Shown here piece after piece: positions 12,201 to 25,999 of a stretch of 64,000 nucleotides of DNA. Position numbers and translations under genes: made by a program. How positions within the stretch are numbered: the stretch's first letter is position 1; every line of letters starts with the position of its first letter. The notes under the pieces are model-generated. The model saw only the letters and a list, made by a program, of their open reading frames with translations, was not told the origin of the DNA and searched no databases. The DNA comes from Tachypleus tridentatus (Eukaryota; Arthropoda; Merostomata; Xiphosura; Limulidae), in the NCBI RefSeq assembly GCF_004210375.1, contig NW_027467782.1, positions 24,531,276 to 24,595,275 of the forward strand, read 5' to 3'.

Positions 12201-13429
12201 CTCTCTCTACCATTGTTGGTTATTAGGCTGCCTTGTCTACCACCCATTATCTTTCCTGATTTTGCAAGGTATTGTCTTCCCCAGTTCTATCCATATTTTT
12301 TCTCTCCTTCCATAGATATCCCTGCCCTGTTCCCTTGCCCAGTTTGGACCTTAATAATCTTGCATACTCTTACCCAGTTTCTCTGAGCCAATGGTCACCT
12401 GCTCCTTATATTAAATTTCCCTATAGTTCTATTTCCTCTTACTCCTTCCCTTAGGTCACCATCTCTATGACTTCTATGCTTTGAACTCTTTCCATACCCT
12501 TTTCTATCCTCCATATCTTTTACTTTATCGTGTCTGGTCTCTTTCCTTTCTAAGACTTCAGCATTTGGGAAGGTGATTCCTTCCATGCTCAATCTGACTT
12601 GTGTCTTCTGTCACATTCTGTTTATGCTGTATCTTGCTACCTAGCCTACATCTCATAATTTCCTGGCTCCCTTCTTCACTTCTTTCTTCCCTGGGATTTT
12701 CTTCTTTGAGGGACTTATCACTATCTAAACTTACAGGCTTAGTTTGTCAACTGCTGTTGTTGGTCTACTTTTCATTGGATGTCAATACCTGCAGGCTGTT
12801 TCATATTTCTTCTCATCAAATCTCCCACCTCACCCATTCTTTTGCCTCTTGTTTTTGATGGCCACTTGATGACATTTTACAGACTGGCATGTGGACTACA
12901 TCTCCCACTTTCATCACACACTATCTTCATCACCTGGCTGTCTCATCTCCTGTGAGTTACTGCCTATTCCAGTCTGCTATCTTCCAATCTACTTACCATC
13001 CTTAGTCAGATGAATACATTTTCTCTATTTTACAGGATTCTGTAAAGTGGCTCGTGGTGCCACTCAGAGTACTTTTATTTCTCAAAATTTTGCACAAGTA
13101 GTATCCCACAAGTATATCCATGTGAAGCTCCTGCTATTGGGTGTCATACTCCATGAGTTTCTTTGGGTGCTCTCTGAATGGAGCTGAAATAGGTAAATCT
13201 TGCACCAGTCCCTTCACTATATTAATGTGGGATTTTAGTTTTTGTGTGATTAAATGTATATCATCTTGAAAGTTAACGTTTTCCCTACCTTAAAATACCC
13301 ACTTCTGCACAAATGTCCCACTCTTCCTCCACACTTCCAGTACAACTTTGTATTTTTTGCATTCACAAGTTATGATGTCTTCATATTGGTGGAGGGCTTT
13401 TGCTACATAATAACATTATTTATGCAGTG
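9274..13429 (+). mobile_element. DIRS-like retrotransposon fossil with inverted terminal repeats
   Basis: A broken element of about 4.2 kb lying in a dynein intron. Near-matching inverted sequences of about 60 bp bound it: 9274-9333 and 13369-13429, each containing AAAAGCCCTCCAC or its complement. Inside, on the + strand, come a reverse transcriptase region (about 10590-11120; pieces like KTGDWRLVIYLS and a DDW-type active-site context) and an RNase H region (about 11490-11700; VVSYIKCQKSIRSRTLCFQT). A recombinase region should follow but is too decayed to place. Inverted ends and this domain content fit DIRS elements. It has many breaks and looks old. Confidence 0.75.
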
Positions 13430-14297
13430 CTAATCACAAAGTGACTAAGTCTATTGCTCCTATCAGAATTTATTTAGTATACAATAATGTAAGGATGAAG
13501 GAAGCTATTCTTTTCATGAATCTAAAACCCCTCCTCAAATTAATCAAAAATCTAAAAGAACTTCTCAACTATAGGGCTTTGTCCGAATATTTTCTTGGAC
13601 AAAAATCTAAAAATAATACTATTTTATTTTGTATTGAGAAGACTGAGGTTATAGTGTTATTTTTGGTTAATCTTATTTTATTGTAAGGTGAAAAACAATA
13701 TTATTGCATTATCACTTTGCTTTATATTCTAATATAATAATGTACTGTGATTAAAAAAAACTAATGTTTTTTTTACCAAAAATTTGATGCTACATTTCTA
13801 GAAAGATTGGTACAAAAAGTAATTTTGTTTGTTCTTAAAGTGCAAAATTTGTAAATTTGACTTTCTATATGTCCAATGTGAAGCAGGAAATGGTTTCAAC
13901 CAATGATAATTTGACTTTTTAACCATAGTGGTTAAAAAAGTCCAGATGAAAATGTATTTGTTATTGCAATAATGGCAACAATTTGACTTTGTAATAATTA
14001 ATATAATTAATTTTTTTCATCATTCAAATCATAAACTGATATTTATATTCTATTATAATCTTCTCTGAATTATATTCAAAGTTGTATAATTGCTGTAGTT
14101 GTGTTATCAGCTTAAAAACACGTTATATGTATTATCATAAAAGGATAAGCTACAATAGATTTGTCACATTTGTTGCAACTGATGTCCAAGGAACTCATTA
14201 AAAATATATTGGAATTGATTGAACATAATATTTTACAACATACATTTTGCATCAATTAGTGCTTTATTTTGTATTTTCATATTTTTTTATCTCATAG
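13430..14297. other. AT-rich intron
   Basis: Ordinary AT-rich sequence between the DIRS-like fossil and the next dynein exon. An open stretch at 13441-13686 has no recognisable protein features. Confidence 0.5.
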
Positions 14298-14393
14298 GGC
14301 TTAAATGACTACCTGGAAAAGGCTTTTTTTCCAAGGTTTTATCTAATGATAAAAACTTTTAGAAATCTTGTCAGAAACAAAAGATCCAAAGAG
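14298..14393 (+). pseudogene. Dynein pseudogene exon e (LNDYLEK), frameshifted
   Basis: Acceptor catag, donor gtgagt. Starts GLNDYLEK, then FFPRF, matching [20 protein letters not shown] of working dyneins, but bases are lost around KKRL. After PRF the match moves to another frame (LSNDKNF, a stop, then KSCQKQKIQR; relatives read LSNDELLEILSETKDPQR). The exon still ends in the phase that would give R-V across the splice. Coding capacity is lost. Confidence 0.85.
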
Positions 14394-15890
14394 GTGAGTT
14401 TGCAAGGAAATTGTTCTATTCCCAGTTTATAAATAGTATAAACCATATTTTAATTTATATTTTGATGGTTTATGTTATAGATTAGCTACATTTTTCACTG
14501 TGTTAGCAATATTCACATTTTAAAAAATTACTTATTTTGTTTGCAACCCTTTGATTTTGTGGTGACTTGTTTTAGAATACATTGACAAATACGTTTAGAT
14601 TTGATGCATATATATTAAAATAAATGTGTAATATCTACTTAAAATAGACTGACTGGTTACTTTATTAAAATCTCCTTTGTTTATTTGTAGAACTCACTAT
14701 TTATTTACTTATGCAAAACACATTATCAGTAAATGTACTTACTAAAGTGGATGTATAATCCTTGTAAATGCAGAGGTATTGGCTATATCGTGGTTAAACT
14801 GCAAGGTAATGGGTAAGAGTAATGATTTCTTTTACTTTTAAAGGAGCATAATTGTAAGTACTTGTTTCGCTGAAGCATCATTATTAACTACTTTTTTAAC
14901 CAAATGTTCAACTACATTTGTTTTCAGAATCTGTGAAAAGTGGCAGTTTGAAGGGGATATACGCATGTCACTAGAAGCAATTATATTCACTAACAGCAAG
15001 CATTTTTTTGGGGATAAGACAGTTGGACAACTTTTAAAGCTTAATTGTCGTCATATATATAACAATTTATTCCATCAACATTAATCAAAATTTAAAATAT
15101 TCAGCTACACTGTGCAAAGAAAACAATAAAAACTGTCAAATGGCAGCTAAAAAAGCAGTCTGAAAATTATTTATCTCAGATTGCAAACAGTAAACATAGC
15201 TTCAGTGCTTAGCTTAAAGCTATTTGTATCTGTTATTGTGTATATTTTAGGCAGTAAATCAATGAAAGAATTTGATGTGATATGATAAACCACATTCCTA
15301 ATTTTTTGATGATACAACGTACTGGTGGAGAAAGACATTAATCAGTTAGCCCTGCTTTTGTTGTTTCCAAAAATATAAGATTTTCCTTAGTTGTTTCTTT
15401 GTTGTTATTTTTTTTAATGCAGTGTTTCAACAGACTTAGGAAGGTTGTATTTATAACTGTGTTCTAAATACAGTGAGGTACCAACTATAAATTTTATTTG
15501 TATAAAGTAATTCATTCAGATTTTTACCACATTTTTTTTTTTAGTTTAAAGCACAAGCTTTCAGCTTAATTACCTAAGCCTTTTACATGCTCAAAACATT
15601 TAGTAAACAGCAGGATCTAACAAAACAATTCAAATCACAAGTTACGAAGCAAAAATGAAAAAAAAAACAACAGTAAACCTAAATAATTTTAAAATGAAAC
15701 TTGTATAAAAGATATATTCATAATTAAAAGCAATAAAATTTAAAATCTCACATGATAAATAATTACTAAAAAAAGGACTTGCCCTAAAAGACTCTACACG
15801 TTTCACTGTTTGTGTGACATTATCTTCAGGAGTAACAGTAGAGGTAATGTTGGGAATGGTTATAAAGAATAATGATGACCTGCAACTGTT
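14394..15890. other. Intron with a possible decayed dynein exon near 14928-15010
   Basis: At 14928-15010, after tttcag, the + strand reads CEKWQFEGDIRMSLEAII. This resembles loosely the VEKWLLELExxMxxSIxxVI segment expected at this point of a dynein heavy chain. The match is weak and has no clear donor. The rest is AT-rich without recognisable content. Open frames at 15642-15968 on the - strand appear spurious. Confidence 0.3.
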
Positions 15891-15899
15891 TATCAGATA

Positions 15900-16580
15900 G
15901 CATCCTGTATCTGTTAAAAATAGTATCATTGAAACCTCACCATGTAGAGTGCATAGAATATGCAGCAAACTACTATGTAGAAACTGAACCTCTACAATTT
16001 GAATTGACTTTTAGTAATAATAAATATCTCGAAAAATTGATAAAAAAAGACTGTCAAAAACTTTTTAATGAGGAAAGTACCATTAAACAGAAAAATAAAC
16101 TATGGATGGTGATATCCTACTTTTAAGAACTTGGATAAAATTGAAAAGAATAATGAATACCTTTAACATTCAAATTATGTTCAGGTGCCCGATTAACTTG
16201 TGCAATATTTTAATCAAGGTTAAGTCTAAATATCAGACTTCCATGTAAAAACACTTTGTTTGCAACATATCATGTGAGCATAAAAAGAATACATTAGAAA
16301 GACTAAATGTCTTGTTAATATTGGGATGAAACATCATCAAAGAGACTTTGCACATGCTTCTGTAGGTACTTCAGGCATTGCATTATACACTTGAGAGGAA
16401 AACCACAATGTTGATCTCAAGAATATAAAACTCATTGCCAAGGACTGTAATACCAGAATGAAAATCAATAGGGAAGCCGTTAGAATTGCACCTCATGACT
16501 GTGGTCCTGCTATAGGCATTAACCATAATCTTGGAATCCCCCTTCATACTTACTGATTACTTATTGTTTAAAGAAATCAA
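15900..16580 (+). mobile_element. Penelope-like element, GIY-YIG endonuclease-side fragment (relic)
   Basis: At about 16285-16560 the + strand reads, across one frame, KCLVNIGMKHHQRDFAHASV, then GTSGIALYT, then NHNVDLKNIKLIAKDCNTRM, then REAVRIAPHDCGPAI and NHNLGIPLHT. This resembles the end of Penelope-type proteins, where an arginine-rich EHKxD stretch is followed by an HxxxxxHxIDFxNxKILAKExNxxxRxxREAxEI block and then an NRDxGLxLxxxY block. An open stretch 15872-16126 ahead of it may be the linker after the reverse transcriptase. Stops occur inside it. Confidence 0.5.
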
Positions 16581-18300
16581 ACCATGCATTTCTCTGTTGC
16601 TTTTATAAAAAGTACCCTAAATTTTTATTAATTTCTTTTTGTTGATTTTACTTTTTGATGTGGTTTTATCTTTCTAGCATTATGTTAACAAATTACAATA
16701 ATAATATGACTTGCTCCGTTTCTTGACTTTGTAACATTATTTTATTTTACCTTATTAGCCTTTAGGCTTATTATTTTACAGAAACTTAGGGCACATTTTA
16801 TTTTAGTTGTTGCTAGGCAACTTCTAATTTGAGTTGTTCTGTAAGATTCTTTTGTTTACTAAACATCTTGCACTTGTAGAAGGCTTAGGTAATTGAGCCC
16901 AAAGATGGTACATCAAGAAAGAAAAAAAGTCGTGATGATAGTCCAAATAAATTGATTAATACAAATATGAGTACTCGTTTAAAAGCCTGAGAAGTTATTT
17001 AATACTTATTGTTCATCAATTATTGTCTTACTTCCTGTTTCTCCATGTTCTTAAGGTTTTTCAAGGAACAACAATTTCTGTTAGAAGGTTTTCCTCCGGG
17101 GATAATGATAACATTATTCCACTAGAATTACAATTTGTTTCTTTAATTACCTTTAGTAAATAACACTTATGAAAGCAAAGACTTCATTTTACATTATGTC
17201 ACCTAAGTGAATTTGGTTGACATAATTGTTTTGAATTTTGAGTTATCATGTAATATAAAAGAAGAAAGAAGAAATTCAAACTTTTTATTGTAATATTTAC
17301 AGACACTTCCAGAACTTATAACTTGATCATTACATATGTTTGTTATTAAAGGTAACGCTATTGCTATTGTAAAGTTCTATGACCTATTGTAAAGATATTT
17401 AAAATTCCATATTTATGAACAATTCTAGCCATTCCTACATAGGCCATACTACTGCCTGCCTGATAAATGTAAACATTTTTCTACACAAGTGCAAAGGTGT
17501 AACAAACAGCAAACTCTATGTATAATCTTTTAAGGCCCAGTCTCAGATTATAAAAAGAATAAACTTTACAGATTATCTGGACATAACTCATATGGAGAGC
17601 AGTGAGGGTGAAAAGAGTTGACAGAAACAATATCTACCTCTCGTGCTTGAGGACAGGTAGAGAAATGGCTTTTACAGTTAGAAGGGATTATGAAAGATAG
17701 CATTCACAAAGTAAGTTCCTTTAGGTTCTGTACTTACATACAATAACATGTACATGTGTTAGAACAAGAAAATATTTTCTTATTCTTACTATTTTATAGG
17801 ACTAATTCTTTTATGCCATAACAAAATATGAATTTCAATGCCATGGCAATGCTTCACTGGTCTCTGTTGAAAATTGAATGAGCCTTGTTGAGAATACTTA
17901 TCATTCTTTAGAATTTCAATATACTTGTACCAAGGGCATGTAATAATGTTTCTGCTTGAATGAACATACTGATCAAATTTGGGATATGCTAAAATAAGTC
18001 AATTGAATAGCACTCCACAACTAAACCTTGATAAAAACAGTGTTTAATACTATATATTAAATTTTGTTGTCATGCCATGGCCCAACAAGTATAAATAATT
18101 GTCAGTAGAGTAGAGATTTTAATAAAAGCTTTACATAATGCTGGTTGGATTACCCTGATAATTGGCTGCAGGCTTCAAATGTTCCCAAACACTGTCAAGT
18201 ACACCCCAGATCATGAAACTGAGATAAATAAATTTGAAAATAGAAAAGGAAGAGGCAGAATACCTTAACACAATGACACTTGTGTGTTTTGTTTATGCAG
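16581..18300. other. AT-rich intron, nothing recognised
   Basis: No exon or mobile-element protein could be read on either strand. The segment is within the span of the dynein pseudogene. Confidence 0.4.
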
Positions 18301-18309
18301 CATTTGCAA

Positions 18310-19045
18310 CAGAAAAAAGACTGCTATTGACCTCATGCATGAGATAAAGACCATGTGCTAAATGATAGAAAAGTGTACATTCAATTCTATAGCTGTTAAA
18401 AAAAATTAACTTTGATCTCCAAGTATTTTCAAGAGACGGAGATTTGCTAAAAAGTACAAAAACTGAATTATTGATGATCGGAAAATGGTGTTATGGACAG
18501 GTAAGTACAAGTTTGAAATATTTAGTTCAAAGCATTGATTGTATAACTGAAGGAAGAAAAGTGAAAGTTACTTACCTCAATTCATAACACCTACCATCAA
18601 GCATGGGAGGAGACCGTGTGATGGTTTTGGAATGCTTTTCTACTAATGCAACAAGAAACCTTTGCAAAATGGATGAAATAATGGACCAGCTCATGGACCA
18701 TCAGTGATTAGCATATTAAAAGATTCTACTACCAAGAAGCTAATGACCTTGAACAGTTATCCAACCCATGCAGAAATTGTTTAGGTAAGGAAGAAGCTAC
18801 TGGAGTAACTCAAATGATGCAATGGTCCCCACAGAGCCTTAATGTTGACCAACTTGATAAATCTGGAATTTGATAAATCAGAAACTTGATGAATCAAATG
18901 CTACTACCAAAGAAACTTTATGGGAATGTATTAGAGACATTTGGAGTAAAATCCTAAAGGATACTTTTGTTAAATATACTGCAAAAATATCTCAAAGACT
19001 GTCTGCAGTTATTAAAGCAAAAGGGGGACATACACAATATTAAGT
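18310..19045 (+). mobile_element. Tc1-type DNA transposon relic
   Basis: Several frames on the + strand align in order with Tc1 transposases. Around 18435-18500 a piece matches the RRFAKKYKNWTIDDWKxVLW region. At 18610-18700 it reads GGDRVMVLECFSTNATRNLC and KMDEIMD (the GGGSVMVWGCFS block). At 18900-19030 it reads TKETLWECIRDIWSKILKD, then VKYTAKISQRLSAVIKAKG and GHT, the C-terminal end. The SPDLNPIE block with the catalytic glutamate is degraded (SLNVDQLD). Multiple frameshifts and stops. I did not find its terminal repeats. Confidence 0.8.
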
Positions 19046-20416
19046 GTGTGTTGAACTCAAACACTACCACAGGCTTTCTGTTGCACTCAATATGAAAATT
19101 AATAAAATTCTGAAATTTCACATTTACCTTCCATTTGAAAGTAACCTGAAATTGAATTTATGACTTCGTGCTAATATCTTTGCACAGTTCTGGAAGAATT
19201 TGCAAACTCATGCAATTATCAGTGTTACCTATGCAAAGAAACAGAATTTTAAGTCATGATTATCTTGGAAATATGTATGTGAGTAAGAATATTATAGAAG
19301 TTATATTGTTTATGCATTATGTATGTAAATATTATCAATTTGAAAAATGCATAAGATATGGTTTTTTTTTTTTTTACCAGTAAGGAAAAATGTATTTAAT
19401 AACATGTTTTGGATTACTTTTGTAGTTAACAATTGCTCTTATATAATGCTATTTATACATATTATTATGCAAATAGGAAATTATTTTTTTCTATATATAT
19501 ATACAATGATGCATCTTTTTATCATTTATAATTAAAAATAACATAAAATTATTCTCTTTTATATTATAATTTTATTTGAAAAGAATATGTTTCAGCACAA
19601 TACAATCAGTGTATAAACTGACATTTTTTATACCATTTTGAAGCACGAGAAATTTATAAGTCTTGCTATTTGTGTATGTGTGTGTTTTGTAAGATTGATA
19701 AAGAAGAATATGTAAGTAATTAAGGATTACTGTATCCTGTGTGTCAAAATATATGTGATGTATTTTGTACTTAGAGAGTAAGAAAAGTGTACTTGTCATG
19801 TTGTATCTCATTATTCTGTTTATACGGGTACCTAACTCGATGTTTTTGTAGGAGTAGAAATATTATATCAATATTTTTTGACAAAATATGTATTAGGAAT
19901 CATTGTTTTGTATTATATTTGTATGTGAGAAGAATGTACTAGTCATGTATTACATTAAGATGTGTTATCTTTATGAATAAGTCATGTTTTTATGTTGTTT
20001 TGTTTTTATAGGTACCATGTGTGGAAAGTAAATAGATCATGTATTTTGCTAGATAGGTAAAAATATGAAGAGATTGTGTTTGTATTTATTTTATTATGTG
20101 TGTGAGAGAATATTATTTAAATCACAGGTCAAAAGTTTTTCACTTTTATAAGTAGGAAAATTGTATGTAAGTCATAGTGGATTTCAGGCATTTGTAAGTA
20201 ACAAGAATGTGTAAATCAGGGCTCATTTTACTCATTTTGCATTGTTTACTGAATATTTTTGTTTCATGTATTAATATTTTGACTATATTTTAAAAAATCT
20301 GTTAGGATAACATAGGAACTGGAATTTACATATTCTTAATGAGCATGCCTTGTACATTCATTAAAAATAAATTATTTGCTCTTCATGGTTTGATAGGTGA
20401 TATCTATATCTATTAG
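19046..20416. other. AT-rich intron
   Basis: Very AT-rich, with short tandem-like repetition of TGTATTA-type words from about 19260 to 20300. No coding signal. Confidence 0.5.
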
Positions 20417-20537
20417 ATCACATTGTGAATCTCCTCGTGAGTCATGGGTAATGAAATGGCCAGGATAAGCTATTCTCTGTGTTTCTCAGACATACTGGAC
20501 AGCAGACATTCATCAAGCTATAAAGAATGGACTAGAA
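20417..20537 (+). pseudogene. Dynein pseudogene exon f (WPG-x-AILCVSQTYW)
   Basis: Acceptor attag, donor gtatgt. Reads ESPRESWVMKWPG, a TAA at 20466-20468, then AILCVSQTYWTADIHQAIKN and GLE. In working dyneins the position of the stop is glutamine (WPGQxxLCVSQxYW), so a single C to T change (CAA to TAA) explains it. The exon ends in phase 0 and joins the next exon in the right frame. Confidence 0.9.
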
Positions 20538-20758
20538 GTATGTTGTTGATTTTACATTAAAAGTTTCACTAAAATGATGTTTGTAAATGTAACATCTGTT
20601 GAAATATTTTGTTATTCTTCAAAACATGTAGTTTGCAGTTTGAATACTTTTAATAAGGTTTTGAGATAAATCATTTTAACAGTGGAACAACAAACTCAAA
20701 TATTTTAGCATTGCATTACAGTAATTTACTTTTTTTTTTACATTGACTACAATTTCAG

Positions 20759-20971
20759 GCTTTGGATAAATACTTGGAACAAAACAATAGGCAGATAGAA
20801 AAAGTTGTGACATTAGTGAAAGGAAATTTTCCCCAACAGACAAGGACAACCCTTGGGTGTCTGGTTGTACTGGATGTGCATGCTCGAGATGTGTTGGCTA
20901 CTTTAATAGAAAACAAAGTGTCATCTGAAAATGATTTTATATGGTTAAGTCAACTTAGATATTATTGGCAG
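20759..20971 (+). pseudogene. Dynein pseudogene exon g ([12 protein letters not shown]), intact
   Basis: Acceptor tttcag, donor gttaga; 71 whole codons. Reads [20 protein letters not shown], then [20 protein letters not shown], then [20 protein letters not shown], then [11 protein letters not shown]. This is the segment just before AAA1 and is fully open. Confidence 0.92.
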
Positions 20972-23168
20972 GTTAGAGCACAGGTATAAATGAACAAATT
21001 ATAGCTTAAGATGAAGAGGTGTTGCCCAATTTCATAATATCAATTAATATTTCTTGTTTGTTTGTTTAGTTATTTTGTAAAAAGCTACACCATGGGTGTC
21101 AAAACCTGATTTTTACCAGCATAAGTCCAGAGACATACCATTATATCACTGGGGGGCTAACATTTCTTATGTAAATGTATGCTGAAATTTGATATTAATG
21201 CTAATCATAGAACAGTTGAGATACTTAATTTTATTATTGCTAACAGGTAAAAAATCACTTGAAATATTCACCTCGACAGGAAAGGAATGCTTCAGGTATG
21301 TGATCTTAGTACTGTCAACAGGTAAAGAACACTTCAGATACTCAGTTGTAGGCTGGTGTTACATAGAACATTTGTTATTATAAAAACAATGTATTCAAAT
21401 TAACAACTAAAATAAAAGGAAATACTGGAGCCAGTTATAAAAAGTTCATAAGGCATACTTCTGATACAATCTTACTTCTTCTTACATAATAGCTTTCCTC
21501 TATTTGTGCTGCTTTATATATACAAATATTTTCACTCACCACTAGTATTGAGGGTCCAAATTCACTTGTTTCCCAAGGATATTACTGTGTTGTAGCATGC
21601 AAATGAGCACGTGACAACTCTCCACCAATAGGAGTGTGACACACCCTTCTAGTGTAGCTGACTTTCTCTTTACTGAAATTTACATGATTCAGCACTCACT
21701 TATGCACATGTATAAAGTTTTTGCTTCTTCCTGTGATTCATACTTCACTTTTATCATAACATTTTCTGTTAACTTTACTTAGTTTGTGGAGGGCTTTTGA
21801 TAATTTTTCCTTTCCTTATTATGAGTTTGCAAGTTCATGTGATTGTTACTTCACCTAGTATAGATTCAAAGGATTTTATTCCTATTAAATGCTATGTTGG
21901 CATTAAAACTAAAGGTTCTTTCTCTAAAGTGCTGCTGTTATAAATATTTTATTTAGTGTCAGCAATTGTCCAGAGGGGATGTTTTAGCATGAATAACTGG
22001 ATTATCTCTGACTTTTTTACTTAAAAATTATTCTCATCTACTCACTTCTGAGATATTAATTTTGAGGAAATATTTTTTTGTCTAGTGTATGATATGTCAT
22101 TTTCAAATTGTTGCCACGGAAGTTTCCATTTCAGCTGTATTGTGAGATAGGAGTATACTAATTAAACAACTTTAGAAGCCTCTTCAATGTGGTATTGTTA
22201 TACAGTTAGCTTTGTTGATAGAATTTCAGTTAGAAAAATAACAATTTTGTATAAACCATTACTGATGTTCCTGTGATGCCCGTCTTTCATTATGCATATC
22301 TTCATCTGACAGTGATTACTATTGGTATGTATTTGACTCAAAAGGTAGTACAGTAATGAAATGATATCAATCCTGTGCTGAGACAGCTCTTGGAAACCAG
22401 CAATGAACTCCAGTTTTACTAGCACAAGCAAATAAAAGTAGTGATACATTCCACCTGAAAAGGATGCCAGTTTGGCACAGTTTAACCTTTTAGCTAATAA
22501 TTTGTACCCATTGTGCAGCTTGATATGCTTGATAGACTGAAACAATCAAAATAATGTGTCTTTCTCAAGGACTTGACAACCATGAGATGAAAGCAAAATG
22601 TCACTGAGCCTACAGCTCCTTTGTATTGAATCTTTTGAATCTACCACATATTGAGTCATATCGTATTATCTACAACTATATATGAGTGAGGTTAATAAGG
22701 TTTAATAAAAGAAATAATGTGTTGCCATAAGTTAGCAACCATTATATCAGTTTTCAGTCATGTTTTCTAACTGTCTTATGTAAAGTAACCTTCATCCCTC
22801 TTATTCTTGAAGGACAAATTTAAAAATCGTTTTCTCAGTTTAAAATGTTTAGTTATAGAGTAAAATGTCGAGGTGTATATGCATATACGAACATGACACG
22901 CAGAAGTTAGGTAAAGCACATTTCTTGATAGCTCATTTATTAAGTTGTTTAAATACTACTTTATTTCTTTAATGTTACCATCTGTAAAAAATGATATTGG
23001 AACATATTCTAAGTCAAACTGTGAAAAAATGTGTATATATATAGACATGCACACTAACATGTATATTATAAATGACAGTTTAATTTGGTCTTAAAATAAC
23101 TTAAAATAAGGAAAACATTCTGTTACTTTGAGAAGTAAGACAGCAATTATGCCACCTTTTAATTTTAG
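20972..23168. other. Intron with SINE scrap and a DIRS-type terminal fragment
   Basis: About 21078-21160 resembles the second SINE family (positions such as CATACCATTATATCACTGGGG). About 21590-22040 contains TTTGTGGAGGGCTTTTG and CAAGTTCATG words shared with the ends of the DIRS-like fossil at 9274-13429, so it is probably a terminal piece of that family. The remainder, including an open - strand stretch at 22198-22545, was not recognised. Confidence 0.4.
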
Positions 23169-23920
<752 letters not shown>

Positions 23921-24055
23921 GGTCTTGCTTCCTGTGGTGCCTGGTCCTGTTTTGATTTAGAAGTTCTATCTGTAGTAGCTCAGCAGATCTTAACTATCCA
24001 ACGAGGAACAGAAATTAAATTAAATCCAACATGTTCGGTATTTATCACCATGAAT
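23921..24055 (+). pseudogene. Dynein pseudogene exon i (AAA1, Walker B region deleted)
   Basis: Acceptor ctaag. Reads [20 protein letters not shown], then [20 protein letters not shown], then FITMN. Working dyneins have CFDEFNRIDLEVLS, so EFNRID (the Walker B element) is missing, and about eleven residues are missing between QRG and TE. Both gaps keep the frame. The match stops at ITMN, where PGYAGRSELPDNLK should follow, and there is no convincing donor. No later dynein exon is found to the right. Confidence 0.9.
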
Positions 24056-25990
24056 GAATGTACGACTAACAACTCATGTTCTCGTTTAATAACTTTCTTT
24101 ATCCATATTACAGTTTTACTTAACTGCTGTTTAAGAATGTCTAAACAGATTTGAAACCAATAAAAATATTTAATATACTTTACAATCATGTTTCCAAGTC
24201 ATTGGTATGTGCTTCGTATAGTATGTTCCATTCTTTTTTTCAGTTTACTTTTACTAACTTTTTTATTATATGTCTGTAATATATTTAATTTATAATGTAT
24301 ATAAGATATGTTGTATGAAATTGTTAACTTAAATAGTATTCCGCAAACTATATTTGCCGTATATAAGCCGGTCTGAAAAGTAACACGCATTCAGCAATAG
24401 ACATTACATGCATATAGTGTGGTTGTATTATGATAAACACTTGTTGAGAATCTCTGTGGAACTATACAGAAAATGTAACGGTTAACAATGTAATAGGTCT
24501 AACACCAATGTCTCATGTTAAGTGTAAATGTATGTTCTAAGGTTTGTCGGGTTTCATTTTATTCACTTTTTATGATTACACTACATTATTAGCTTGATAT
24601 CTTGTTTAGAAATAACCTAGATCTTATGGCATATTGTCGACATTAGGGCTGTTAATAAGTAAAAATCCTATTCTGAATTAGCTGTACTAATCCCGAGATT
24701 TATTATCTAATTCTGATCACCATTGGTTTATTAGATCAGAAGTTAATGAATATAATAAACTGTTTGTCTTTTAACAGTTTTGATGAATCAGTTTAGTTTC
24801 AAAAACAAATATTCTGTAATTCATATAAAATCACATCTAATAATGATTTCTGACTATAGATGGTGGTAAAGATTTAATAGCGAACTTTTATTTATCAGAC
24901 GGTCACTGCTTTCATTTGTTGAAATGAAAATAGGTCGTTAGATGTCACAGTATCTCGTAAAAAATTGTATCATGAAAGAAAGCTTCTTCAGTCGCCAGTC
25001 ACACATCATATCCCATAAACGTATTTTGAGGATTGGCAAACTAAGTTTTAAAACTGATCTGTTAATGTCACGTAAGTGTGTGTCCCATTAACATCACTGC
25101 ATATGGGGTTTTGAATACTGTTCCTAATATGTTTTCCAATGGCACATAGATCTCATAATTTAAATTACATACAAGTTATTTGAATTTTAAAAACAAATTT
25201 TCTATAATTCACACACGTAGATATCGAAATTGATATTGTTTTTTTATTCTATCGTGTAGAAATTGTTTACAAATTTTGTAGAAAACAAACTCTCAGTTAG
25301 ATTTATTTATTATTTCCCTCATCATAATGATATTTTTTTATTATTATGTTCCTGAAGAAAAATATAAACAAATTGAAATAAAAGAGAAGAACATTGATAA
25401 CAAGTGAATATATATCATCACTCATCTAGATTTTTCGGGGAAAAACTCGACTTTTATTTTCAAAACACATGTTGGAGTTGGACTTTTGTGTGTGAACTTG
25501 GTATCAGGCTAACTGTTTGTAGCCCTTGTTTCTTTATCCAATGCTCATTACAAGCTTTTCCAGCCTGTTCACACGAAAACTCTGTATAACTTGAATGTCA
25601 ACTGTACGAGAATTTCGAAAGTACCGAAACACCAGTGGTATCAGATACATATGTTATAAGGGTGCAGAACATCTTTCATACTTCTTTTGGAATAATTACA
25701 CTCATACTGTTCACAGATTGTAGCTACAAGCATTGGTATTAATTAATATAGCAATATTGTTGTAATAACTAATGAATGTTTCATAAAAGAAAATGTGAAA
25801 GGTAAAGTAATATTTCCTAACCACGCAGTAGTAGACAAGGCTACTAATTGTGAAACATTAGATGCAGTAGCACAGCATCATGTGAGAAATAGTAAACACC
25901 AGACACGACAGAGTAAAATAAATTATTATTTATTTCTTAGGAAATGTGAAAGAAAACATAAAGAAAGCGTAATAACGTAACCAGAAGAAT
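24056..25990. other. AT-rich intergenic DNA
   Basis: No gene recognised on either strand. An open stretch 25795-25980 may be the decayed left part of the Ty3/gypsy fossil that follows, but I could not align it. Confidence 0.4.
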
Positions 25991-25999
25991 ATTTGTAGG

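Noticed and set aside
11663-12858. Long Phe/Ser/Leu-rich frames (145 and 158 residues) looking like membrane proteins
   Set aside because: They arise from T/C-rich sequence inside the DIRS-like fossil; no start context or splice sites.
15642-15968. Minus-strand frame of 108 residues
   Set aside because: Low-complexity, AT-driven and not alignable to anything I know.
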